Shown one piece after another: positions 42,368-50,377 of a DNA stretch of 64,000 nt; the stretch's first letter is position 1; every line of letters starts with the position of its first letter. The DNA comes from Chitinophaga pinensis DSM 2588 (lineage in GTDB: Bacteria; Bacteroidota; Bacteroidia; Chitinophagales; Chitinophagaceae): NCBI RefSeq assembly GCF_000024005.1, contig NC_013132.1, forward strand, positions 2,226,001 through 2,290,000, read 5' to 3'. The translations under genes were made by a program, and so were the position numbers. The notes under the pieces are model-generated. The model searched no databases and was not told the origin of the DNA. It saw nothing but the letters and a program-made list of their open reading frames with translations.

Positions 42368-43615
42368 ATGACTACAGAAAAGGTAGACGTATTAGTGATC
42401 GGTGCAGGTCCTGCAGGATCCGTGGCGGCATCCATTATTCATCAGGCGGGTTACTCCGTGAAGATTGTGGAAAAACTGAAATTTCCGCGTTTTGTGATCG
42501 GAGAAAGTCTTTTGCCTCGCAGTATGGAAGCGCTGGAAGAAGCAAAATTCATCGATGCGATTAAGGCGAAGGGCTTCCAGGAGAAGTTTGGCGCCAAGTT
42601 CGTAAAAGGTGATAAAGTTTGTGACTTTACCTTCAAAGAACAGCATACTGAAGGTTGGAACTGGACCTGGCAGGTGACAAGGGCTGATTTTGATAAGACC
42701 CTGGCGGATACCGTAGCATCAATGGGTGTGCCTGTGTCTTACGAAACGACTGTGACTGATATCCAATTCAACGGATCAGATTCTGTGACGACTGTAGAAG
42801 ATATAAAAGGGAATAAAAGCCAGATAGAAGCACGTTTTATTGTAGACGGCAGCGGCTATGGCAGGGTGATTCCCCGCCTGTTCAACCTGGAGAAAAATTC
42901 CGTACTACAACCGCGTAAAGCGCTGTTTGCACACACAGTAGATGAACGTCGTTCCATGGCGGATGAACCAAACCGCATTACAGCGGTCGTACATCAGCCA
43001 GGTACCTGGATCTGGATCATTCCGTTCTCAACAGGGGTTACCTCTGTAGGTTTCGTGGGCGATCCGTCTTTCTTTGACAGCTTCCCGGGTACACAGGAGG
43101 AAAAATACAGGGCGATGCTGGAATCAGAACCATTTACCAGAGAGCGTTTCCGCGATGTGGAATTTGTGTTTGAACCACGCGTACTGGAATCCTGGTCAGC
43201 CACTACTGATAAATTCTATGGCGACGGATTTGTACTGACCGGTAACGTAACAGAATTTCTGGATCCTATTTTCTCTTCCGGCGTAACTTTGGCCTGTGTT
43301 TCCTCGCAGACAGCAGCGAAACTGGTGATCCGCAAACTGAAAGGAGAAGTGGTAGACTGGGAAAAAGAATACATGGAGCCAACCATGCAGGGCGTGAATA
43401 CTTTCCGTTCTTATGTAATGGCCTGGTATGACGGTACGCTGGATAAGATCTTTTTCTCTGCTGAGAAACGTCCGGATGTAAAGAATCAGATCTGCTCTGT
43501 ACTGGCGGGATATGTATGGGACATGAGCAATCCTTATGTGCAGAACCACGATACTGCACTGAAGCGACTTGCACGTACCATCGAATTAACAGAAATCTTA
43601 AAACAGGACAAGTAG
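42368..43615 (+). CDS. FAD-dependent oxidoreductase of the flavin halogenase family
   Basis: 415 aa. FAD-binding LVIGAGPAGSVAASIIHQAG at the N-terminus, IVDGSGYGRVIPR, and the halogenase-type WxWxIP motif in GTWIWIIPFSTGVTSVGF. The pattern SLLPRSMEALEE is also typical. It could chlorinate the aromatic ring, since some flexirubins are chlorinated, or act as a hydroxylase; the family contains both. It lies 22 nt after the methyltransferase. Confidence 0.82.
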   Translation: MTTEKVDVLVIGAGPAGSVAASIIHQAGYSVKIVEKLKFPRFVIGESLLPRSMEALEEAKFIDAIKAKGFQEKFGAKFVKGDKVCDFTFKEQHTEGWNWTWQVTRADFDKTLADTVASMGVPVSYETTVTDIQFNGSDSVTTVEDIKGNKSQIEARFIVDGSGYGRVIPRLFNLEKNSVLQPRKALFAHTVDERRSMADEPNRITAVVHQPGTWIWIIPFSTGVTSVGFVGDPSFFDSFPGTQEEKYRAMLESEPFTRERFRDVEFVFEPRVLESWSATTDKFYGDGFVLTGNVTEFLDPIFSSGVTLACVSSQTAAKLVIRKLKGEVVDWEKEYMEPTMQGVNTFRSYVMAWYDGTLDKIFFSAEKRPDVKNQICSVLAGYVWDMSNPYVQNHDTALKRLARTIELTEILKQDK

Positions 43616-43616
43616 T

Positions 43617-44228
43617 TTGCATAACGGCGAGGCATATATAACGGGTAGTTGTGTCATCCGCAACAACCGGGTGTACAGAGATGGTACATTATTGTGGGAA
43701 GCGCCACAGGAACAGGAATTACCTGAATTTCTCCGTGGTGGATACGATCATTTTTCCGGTCAGTATCCGAAGTTTCACAAGATGGATCCTTTAAGCAAAC
43801 TGGGTTGGCTGGCAACGGAAGTACTGCTGAAAGAGCAGCCGTTGAACTATGCGGCTGACAGGGTAGGGCTGGTACTGGCTAATAAAAGCGCCAGTCTGGA
43901 TACAGATCTGCGCTACTTTGATACAGTAAAGGATATTGCCAGTCCGGCGTTATTTGTATATACACTGTCCAATATCGTCATGGGAGAAATCAGCATCCGT
44001 CACGGGTTCAAAGGAGAAAACGCCTTTTTTACTGCGGATACTTTCGATGCAGATTTTATCGCTGCCTATGTCGGTCAGTTATTTGCAGAAGAAGCTATTG
44101 CGGCCTGTATCTGTGGATGGGTGGAAGTGATGGGACCTGTGTACGATGTATTCCTGTACCGGGTAGAGCGCAGTGGGGGCAGCGTTGTATTCAATGCTGA
44201 CAATCTGCAAAAAACAATAAGTATTTAA
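43617..44228 (+). CDS. Short ketosynthase-like protein without catalytic Cys
   Basis: About 203 aa, starting at TTG (43617), 1 nt after the previous stop; no ATG fits the N-terminus AYITGSCVIRNN. It resembles only the N-terminal half of a ketosynthase: KMDPLSKLGWLATEVLL, RVGLVLANKSASLDTDLRY and FVYTLSNIVMGEISIRHG, where the last segment aligns with the region before the active site. The position of the Cys loop reads FFTADTFDADFIAAY, so no nucleophile. Probably a structural or chain-length-controlling partner rather than an enzyme. Confidence 0.7.
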   Translation: MHNGEAYITGSCVIRNNRVYRDGTLLWEAPQEQELPEFLRGGYDHFSGQYPKFHKMDPLSKLGWLATEVLLKEQPLNYAADRVGLVLANKSASLDTDLRYFDTVKDIASPALFVYTLSNIVMGEISIRHGFKGENAFFTADTFDADFIAAYVGQLFAEEAIAACICGWVEVMGPVYDVFLYRVERSGGSVVFNADNLQKTISI

Positions 44229-44252
44229 ATCATTATAGCGTAATACATAATC

Positions 44253-44513
44253 ATGGAAAATTTGATGGCGGCGTTGAAAGCCCAGATCGTAGAGCAACTG
44301 AACCTGCAGGAAGTAAAACCTGAAGAAATCGGAGATGACCAACCTTTGTTCAAAGATGGATTAGGACTGGACTCTATCGATGCGCTGGAGATCATCGTAT
44401 TGCTGCAACAGCAGTATGGCATCCGTATTGCCAATCCGGAACAGGGTCCGGAAATATTTTATTCCGTGCGTACGATCGCTGAATTCATTACCGCGCACCA
44501 AACAAGTAAATAA
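44253..44513 (+). CDS. Acyl carrier protein, pigment cluster ACP 2
   Basis: 86 aa. Phosphopantetheine Ser in GLGLDSIDALEIIVLLQQ. It differs clearly from ACP 1 and may serve another step. Its stop shares one base with the start of the next ketosynthase (TAATG). Confidence 0.92.
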   Translation: MENLMAALKAQIVEQLNLQEVKPEEIGDDQPLFKDGLGLDSIDALEIIVLLQQQYGIRIANPEQGPEIFYSVRTIAEFITAHQTSK

Positions 44514-45727
44514 TGCATAGGGATGTATGGATTGCCGGAGGCGGCGTTATCTGCGGTATAGGCAATAATCTGTCTGAATGCATGAATGCATTCAAACATA
44601 TGGAGCCGGGTATGGCCCATATGGAGTATCTGCACTCCGTACACCGACATACATTTCCGGTAGTGGAAGTGAAAGCTTCTAACGAAACACTGGCCGGATG
44701 GACGAAGATGCCCGATAAGATCAGCCGTACCGCATTGCTGAGCCGTGTGGCAGCAGAGGAAGCCTGGCGCAGCACCGGACTTGGGGACATTCGCCAGTAC
44801 CGTGTAGGGTTTGTTTCTGCGAATACAGTAGGTGGTATGGACAAAACGGAAGAGTTCTTCGCAGAATATCTGCAGGATAATTCCAAAGGTCATCTCAGCC
44901 AGGTAATACACCACGAATGTGGCGCAATTACGGAGCTGGTGGCTGATGCAATGGGTATCCGCCATCATATATCAACGATCAGTACAGCCTGTTCCTCCGG
45001 CGCAAATGCGCTGATGTACGGAGCCAGGCTGATTAAAAATAACATGGTAGATGTGGTGATTGCCGGTGGTACCGATGCATTGACCCGTTTCACCCTGAAT
45101 GGTTTTAATACCCTGATGATCCTGGACCAGGCGGCCTGCCGTCCTTTTGATGATACCCGTACGGGGTTGAATCTGGGAGAAGGCGCCGGGTATGTGGTAT
45201 TGGTAAGTGATGCACTGGCGGCAGAAATGCCTGTGGGTAAAGTGCCCTGGTGCAGATTAAGCGGTTATGCGAATGCGAATGACGCTTATCATCAGACAGC
45301 CTCTTCTCCGGATGGTATCGGTAATTTCCTGGCTATGCAAGGCGCTATGGAAATGAGTGGTATCAAACCGGAAGATATCAGTTACATCAACCTGCATGGC
45401 ACAGGTACCCAGAATAACGATGTGGCGGAAGGATCTGCTATTGCACGTCTTTTCGAACCGCATTATCCACCGGTAAGCAGCACCAAGTCCTTTACGGGTC
45501 ATACGCTGGGCGCCAGTGGTGGTATTGAAGCGGTATTCTCTGCCTGGGCAGTGAAGGAAGGTATCATTTACCCGAACGCTAACTTCAGTAAACAGATGAA
45601 AGAACTGCCGTTCGCGCCGGTCACACAATTCAGTACAGGACATCAGCTGCAACATGTCATGTCCAACTCTTTTGGTTTTGGCGGTAACTGTTCCAGCCTG
45701 GTATTTTCGAAAAGCGCGCAATCGTAA
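44513..45727 (+). CDS. Beta-ketoacyl-ACP synthase, pigment cluster KS 3
   Basis: 404 aa with a classical triad: Cys in ISTACSSGANALMYG, His in INLHGTGTQNNDV, His in KSFTGHTLGASGG, then SNSFGFGGNCSSLVF. It is the most FabF-like of the set and directly precedes a Cys-less ketosynthase-like gene, an arrangement like KS alpha / chain length factor pairs of type II polyketide synthases. Confidence 0.93.
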   Translation: MHRDVWIAGGGVICGIGNNLSECMNAFKHMEPGMAHMEYLHSVHRHTFPVVEVKASNETLAGWTKMPDKISRTALLSRVAAEEAWRSTGLGDIRQYRVGFVSANTVGGMDKTEEFFAEYLQDNSKGHLSQVIHHECGAITELVADAMGIRHHISTISTACSSGANALMYGARLIKNNMVDVVIAGGTDALTRFTLNGFNTLMILDQAACRPFDDTRTGLNLGEGAGYVVLVSDALAAEMPVGKVPWCRLSGYANANDAYHQTASSPDGIGNFLAMQGAMEMSGIKPEDISYINLHGTGTQNNDVAEGSAIARLFEPHYPPVSSTKSFTGHTLGASGGIEAVFSAWAVKEGIIYPNANFSKQMKELPFAPVTQFSTGHQLQHVMSNSFGFGGNCSSLVFSKSAQS

Positions 45728-45731
45728 AAAT

Positions 45732-46796
45732 ATGAACATCTATATACAAGGAGCCGGTTGTGTATCACCGCAGGAAACTGCGCAGGGCGGAACATTTCCA
45801 GCGAATGTGCTTCCCTGGGAAGGCGCGCGTATGAAAGCAAACGAGCCTGATTACAAACAGTGGATAGATGTGAAGCTGATACGTCGTATGAGCCGCGTGA
45901 TTAAAATGGGCGTGGCTGCGGCACAGCTTAGTCTGCAGGAAGCAGGCATACAGCAACCCGACGCTATCATCACCGGGACCGCTTACGGTTGCCTGGATGA
46001 TACCGGCGTGTTCCTGTCAAAAATGATCAATCAGCAGGAGGAGATGTTAACGCCTACCGCGTTCATCCAATCCACCCACAATACAGTAGCCGGACAGATC
46101 GCACTGATGCTGGGTTGTCATGGCTACAACAACACATTTGTGCACAAAGGCTTTTCTTTTGAAAGCGCCTTGCTGGATGCACTGATGATCTTAAAGGAAG
46201 GCCGTTCCGCCATTATCCTGACCGGTGCAATGGACGAGCTGACCAATCACAGTTTTAATATCCTTTCCCGTTTCGACCTGTATAAAAAAGAGCCTGTTAC
46301 ACCTGCATCCCTGTTACACAGCCAGACACATGGCACCGTAGCAGGAGAGGGGGCAGCCTTTTTTGTGCTGGGAACTGAAAAAGGGGCGAATACAAAGGCT
46401 AAACTGACCGGGGTGACCACATTGTACAAACCGGCAGGGAAAGCTGAAATTGCGGCTGATATAGCTGCTTTTCTGGCTGCGCACAATTGCAGCGAGGATG
46501 AAGTCAGTCTGATGATCAACGGCCGTAACGGCGATGCCAGCGGAGATGAATGGTATGAGCATATGGAGAATAATGCACTGGCGGGTAAACCCGTAGCCTG
46601 TTTTAAACATCTCTGTGGCGAATATCCTACTGCCGCCTCTTTTGGCATGTGGCTGGGTGCGAAAGTGATCGCAGAGCAGCAGATAGCTGCGGCTGCCATG
46701 TTCAGGGGAACAGCGCCAACGGAGATTAAAAAAGTACTGATCTACAATCATTACAAACAAACGCATCACTCGCTGATCCTGTTAACCGCATGCTAA
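45732..46796 (+). CDS. Ketosynthase-like chain length factor without catalytic Cys
   Basis: About 354 aa from ATG 45732 (MNIYIQGAGCVSPQETAQ); a longer frame beginning at 45654 inside KS 3 is rejected. Thiolase-fold features remain (AIITGTAYGCLDDTGVFL, FIQSTHNTVAGQIALML, AVAGEGAAFFVLG-like), but the nucleophile elbow reads TFVHKGFSFESAL with no Cys, and the second His region is eroded. It is most likely the heterodimer partner of KS 3, controlling chain length. Confidence 0.85.
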   Translation: MNIYIQGAGCVSPQETAQGGTFPANVLPWEGARMKANEPDYKQWIDVKLIRRMSRVIKMGVAAAQLSLQEAGIQQPDAIITGTAYGCLDDTGVFLSKMINQQEEMLTPTAFIQSTHNTVAGQIALMLGCHGYNNTFVHKGFSFESALLDALMILKEGRSAIILTGAMDELTNHSFNILSRFDLYKKEPVTPASLLHSQTHGTVAGEGAAFFVLGTEKGANTKAKLTGVTTLYKPAGKAEIAADIAAFLAAHNCSEDEVSLMINGRNGDASGDEWYEHMENNALAGKPVACFKHLCGEYPTAASFGMWLGAKVIAEQQIAAAAMFRGTAPTEIKKVLIYNHYKQTHHSLILLTAC

Positions 46797-47566
46797 CACA
46801 CCGTACTGCAAATATCGGCCTGTTCGTGTTGCTGGCAGTTGCACTGCTGGTACACAATCTCTGGCTGACATTGCCCTGGTGGTTGTTCCTGTTATTACCT
46901 GTCCCTTATGTGGCAGCGCTGGTATGGGGAGCCTGTAATATAGCATCCGGTTTCTACGTTCCGGTGGTATGTGCCGCCGATACACAGGAAAAAAAGATCG
47001 CCATCACCTTTGATGATGGGCCGCTGGAAGCCTATACACCTGTTATCCTGGATATACTCAGACAAGCGCAGGTAACAGCTGCTTTTTTTTGTATCGGTGA
47101 CCGGATAGGGGGAAGAGAGGCTTTATTGCGTCGTATAGATGCAGAGGGACATGTGATCGGTAATCATAGTTTTTCCCACCATTTCTGGTTTGATATGTTT
47201 GGTCCGGCAAAGATGCTGGCTGAACTACAGCAAATGGATAGGGCCGTGGAAAATGTCACCGGTAAACGTCCCCGTTTGTTTCGTCCACCGTATGGCGTAA
47301 CCAATCCAAACCTGGCGAAAGCGATCAGACGAGGTGCATACACACCTATCGGCTGGAATATCCGTTCGCTGGATACGGTAGCAAAGGACAAAGCAGCGCT
47401 GTTCAGCAGAATAAAGGAAGGCATCCGTCCCGGAGCTGTATTGCTGATGCACGATTCAATGGAAGTAACCGCACAGGTACTGCCTGAATTGATACAATAT
47501 CTGAAGAAGGAAGGATATACAATAGAACGAATTGACAAATTGTTAAACATACCCGCTTATGCGTAG
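46790..47566 (+). CDS. Polysaccharide deacetylase (NodB/CE4) family protein
   Basis: 258 aa. N-terminal membrane helices (about 8-25 and 28-50), then the NodB domain: ITFDDGPLEAYTPVILDIL (metal/catalytic Asp), GNHSFSHHF (zinc His), RPRLFRPPYGV, GWNIRSLDT and VLLMHDS. It removes acetyl or similar groups from glycans or may act on an ester in the pigment. Found in aryl polyene clusters. It overlaps the previous stop by 7 nt and the next start by 8 nt. Confidence 0.88.
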   Translation: MLTHRTANIGLFVLLAVALLVHNLWLTLPWWLFLLLPVPYVAALVWGACNIASGFYVPVVCAADTQEKKIAITFDDGPLEAYTPVILDILRQAQVTAAFFCIGDRIGGREALLRRIDAEGHVIGNHSFSHHFWFDMFGPAKMLAELQQMDRAVENVTGKRPRLFRPPYGVTNPNLAKAIRRGAYTPIGWNIRSLDTVAKDKAALFSRIKEGIRPGAVLLMHDSMEVTAQVLPELIQYLKKEGYTIERIDKLLNIPAYA

Positions 47567-48191
47567 ATGGCTTTTGATATTGGGTTGTATCGTGAGCACC
47601 CTCCCGATGATGGCGCAGACCGGTTTTAAACCGGTGGCTGACGTAGCCGCTTTCAAACAACAGTTTGCAAAGGCTTCACAGGCGACACAGTCCATACAGT
47701 GTGATTTTGTGCAGGAAAAGAACCTCAGTATGCTGGCAGACAAGATCACTTCCAAAGGGAAGTTCTGGTTCAAGAAGGAAAATAAAGTGCGTATGGAATA
47801 TGCACAACCTTCCTACTACCTGCTGGTGATGAATGGAAAAGATATCAAGGTAAAAGACGGACAGAAAGAGAACCGTGTTTCTACCAAAGGTAATAAGCTG
47901 TTTGAACAGATCAATAAGATCACAATAGACTGCGTACAGGGAAATATTGTGAATAACGCGGACTTCAACACCCGCGTACTGGAAAACGGCCAATCCTATC
48001 TGCTGGAAATGACACCGGTAAATAAGGCATTGTCTCAGTATTTCAAGTCTATTCATCTGTTGGTAGATAAGAAGGATTATTCCGTATCAAAGATTGAAAT
48101 GTATGAAGCCGGTGGGGATGATACCAGCATCAGCTTCCTGCATAAACAAATGAATGTAAATATTGCTGATGCGGTCTTTGCTGTTAAATAG
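47559..48191 (+). CDS. LolA-like periplasmic lipoprotein carrier
   Basis: 210 aa with signal peptide (MRRWLLILGCIVSTLPMMAQ). LolA-type features: IQCDFVQEKNLSMLADKITS, KGKFWFKKENKVRMEY and later beta strands forming a half-barrel with hydrophobic core. In this operon it may shuttle the hydrophobic pigment lipid from the inner to the outer membrane rather than lipoproteins. It overlaps the following gene by 29 nt. Confidence 0.85.
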   Translation: MRRWLLILGCIVSTLPMMAQTGFKPVADVAAFKQQFAKASQATQSIQCDFVQEKNLSMLADKITSKGKFWFKKENKVRMEYAQPSYYLLVMNGKDIKVKDGQKENRVSTKGNKLFEQINKITIDCVQGNIVNNADFNTRVLENGQSYLLEMTPVNKALSQYFKSIHLLVDKKDYSVSKIEMYEAGGDDTSISFLHKQMNVNIADAVFAVK

Positions 48192-48789
48192 TCTGCTGCT
48201 GATGGGCCTTTTGTCCGGTTGTTCTTCTGCATATAAAAATCTGCAGCAGAGCAGTGGGGATGTACAGTGTATCACAAAGTTCCGTCCGCAGTTTACAAAT
48301 ACATTATACAGTACGCAGGTAGATGTGTTAAAACATCACCTTAGCGGTCTGCTCTTCTTCAAGCAAATGCCTGACAGTAGTTTACGGGTGGTATTTGCGA
48401 ACGAGATGGGCTTTAAGTTTTTTGATTTTGAGTTCACAAAGGATGGCCGTTTTGTAAAGCATTACATGCTGGATAAGATGGATAAAAAAGCAGTGGTAAA
48501 AACCCTGCGTGGTGATTTTGAACTGGTGCTGCTGCGTCCTGATCTGAGTCGGGCAACTGTGAAACAGGACAGTAACTATCACTATGTCGTAGTGCCTACG
48601 AAAAAAGGGAACAACTATTACATTACGGATAGTACCTGTGAGCAGCTGGAAAGGATTGAAAAATCTTCTAAGCGCAAGCCGGTGGTAAAAGCGTGGCTGA
48701 CTCATTATACAACTGGTGTACCGGATACGATCAATATCCGTCATCAGGGTTTTAAATTTAATATTTCACTACAACGCGTACAGAAATGA
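48163..48789 (+). CDS. Lipoprotein of unknown function, pigment operon
   Basis: 208 aa with lipoprotein signal MLMRSLLLNSLLLMGLLSGC; Met 48163 or 48169 are possible starts. The mature part is beta-rich (GLLFFKQMPDSSLRVVFANE, FKFFDFEFTKDGRFVKHYML), reminiscent of LolB/LolA-like folds, but no defining motif was seen. The position after a LolA-like gene suggests the outer-membrane receptor partner of that carrier. It overlaps the dehydratase gene by 4 nt. Confidence 0.65.
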   Translation: MLMRSLLLNSLLLMGLLSGCSSAYKNLQQSSGDVQCITKFRPQFTNTLYSTQVDVLKHHLSGLLFFKQMPDSSLRVVFANEMGFKFFDFEFTKDGRFVKHYMLDKMDKKAVVKTLRGDFELVLLRPDLSRATVKQDSNYHYVVVPTKKGNNYYITDSTCEQLERIEKSSKRKPVVKAWLTHYTTGVPDTINIRHQGFKFNISLQRVQK

Positions 48790-49157
48790 TGTTAGCCGGA
48801 AAATTATATACAATTGAGCAGGCGCATGTGGCAGAGGTGAGCGGTATTTATCAGCTATCATGGAATGCGGCACATCCCATATTTGAAGGTCATTTTCCTG
48901 GCCGTCCTGTAGTACCGGGTGTTTGCATGATGCAAACTGTACAGGAACTGCTGGAATTGATGTTGCAGCACAAAGTAGTACTGAAGAAGTCTGCCAATAT
49001 GAAGTTCCTGAACATGATCGATCCAAATGCACATCCGCTTGTAGTGACCGAAATTCAGTACAAACTGCAGGAAGGTGAAATAAAAGTGACAGCTTCCCTG
49101 AAATATGAAGCGCTCACTTTTATGAAATTCCAGGGAACATTTGTTGAAGCACAATGA
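48786..49157 (+). CDS. Hotdog-fold 3-hydroxyacyl-ACP dehydratase-like protein 2
   Basis: 123 aa. The FabZ-type signature HPIFEGHFPGRPVVPGVCMM with catalytic His is intact, followed by VQELLELMLQ, where the usual acidic residue lies. It is the better candidate of the two for the catalytic dehydratase that creates the polyene double bonds. It overlaps neighbours at both ends by 4 nt. Confidence 0.85.
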   Translation: MMLAGKLYTIEQAHVAEVSGIYQLSWNAAHPIFEGHFPGRPVVPGVCMMQTVQELLELMLQHKVVLKKSANMKFLNMIDPNAHPLVVTEIQYKLQEGEIKVTASLKYEALTFMKFQGTFVEAQ

Positions 49158-50359
49158 CCGATACGACAAAATATAACGATCAGTTCACTGCCCGGAAAGC
49201 AGCCGTACTGGTGCCGACCTACAACAATGCCAAAACGCTGGAATCCGTTATAAGAGACGTACTTTCTTATACTTCCCATGTCATTGTCGTAAATGATGGT
49301 AGTACCGACGAAACTGCCGATATCCTGGATAGATTTCCTCAGATACAGCGTGTGGAATATACGCCTAACAGAGGAAAGGGGATCGCTTTGCGCCGTGGTT
49401 TCCGCTACGCTGTTGAGCAGGGATATGATTATGTGATCACGATAGATGCCGACGGACAGCATTTCGCGTCTGATCTGCCGGTTATGCTGGAGAAACTGGA
49501 AACAGAGCAGAAGGCAATTGTGATCGGCGCGCGTAATCTGCAACAGGAAAACATGCCGGGTAAGAATACCTTCGCTAATAAATTTTCTAACTTCTGGTTC
49601 TATGTGGAAACAGGACTGAAAGGACCGGATACACAATCCGGCTATCGCCTGTATCCGGTGTATGCTATGCGCAAGATGCGCTTCTGGTGTACCAAATATG
49701 AGTTCGAAATAGAGGTGCTGGTGAGAAGTGCCTGGAAAGGTATTAAAATTGACTGGGCGCCGATAAAAGTATACTATCCGCCTGCGGAAGAAAGGGTTTC
49801 TCATTTCCGCCCCTTCCGGGATTTCTCCCGTATCAGTGTGTTGAATACGGTACTGGTAACAATTGCTTTTCTTTACATCAAACCGAGGGATTTCTTCCGT
49901 TATCTGATGAAGGCGGAGAACTGGCGAAGTATGTGGTACGACCATGTACTGAACAAGGAAGAGTCTAATTTCAGAAAAGCCATATCCATCGGCTTTGGCG
50001 TATTTATGGGTATTGTACCTATCTGGGGTTTCCAGATGGTAACGGCGATGGCGCTGGCGGTGTTGTTCCGGCTGAACAAGGCGTTGGTATTTATGTCCTG
50101 TCATGTGAGTCTGCCGCCGATGATCCCGTTTGTGATCTTCGCCAGTTTTGCCACCGGCAGACTATGGGTGAAGGATGGGAGTTTGTTGCTGCCTTTCAGC
50201 ACGAATTTATCACTGGACATCATCAAACAGAATTTATTTCAATATTTAACAGGAGCCTGTACGCTGGCAGTAGCCGCCGGTGTTTTGGTGACACTGATCG
50301 TATATGTGCTGCTGGCCATTTTCCGAAACGATCCGGCCAGACAGCGACAGGTACGTTAG
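49154..50359 (+). CDS. Family 2 glycosyltransferase fused to DUF2062 membrane domain
   Basis: 401 aa. GT-A domain at about 15-235: VLVPTYNNAKTLESVI, VVNDGSTDETADIL, ITIDADGQHFASDL (DxD-like). C-terminal DUF2062 (about 260-385): GFGVFMGIVPIWGFQMVTAM, HVSLPPMIPFVIFAS, with membrane helices. It likely adds a sugar or phosphosugar to a lipid carrier on the cytoplasmic face. GT2 genes occur in aryl polyene clusters. It overlaps the dehydratase by 4 nt. Confidence 0.9.
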   Translation: MTDTTKYNDQFTARKAAVLVPTYNNAKTLESVIRDVLSYTSHVIVVNDGSTDETADILDRFPQIQRVEYTPNRGKGIALRRGFRYAVEQGYDYVITIDADGQHFASDLPVMLEKLETEQKAIVIGARNLQQENMPGKNTFANKFSNFWFYVETGLKGPDTQSGYRLYPVYAMRKMRFWCTKYEFEIEVLVRSAWKGIKIDWAPIKVYYPPAEERVSHFRPFRDFSRISVLNTVLVTIAFLYIKPRDFFRYLMKAENWRSMWYDHVLNKEESNFRKAISIGFGVFMGIVPIWGFQMVTAMALAVLFRLNKALVFMSCHVSLPPMIPFVIFASFATGRLWVKDGSLLLPFSTNLSLDIIKQNLFQYLTGACTLAVAAGVLVTLIVYVLLAIFRNDPARQRQVR

Positions 50360-50377
50360 TATTCGGTATTAAGCAAT

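Noticed and set aside
49055..50104. 349-codon minus-strand ORF
   Set aside because: Antisense to the GT2-DUF2062 gene and crossing a gene border; no motif.
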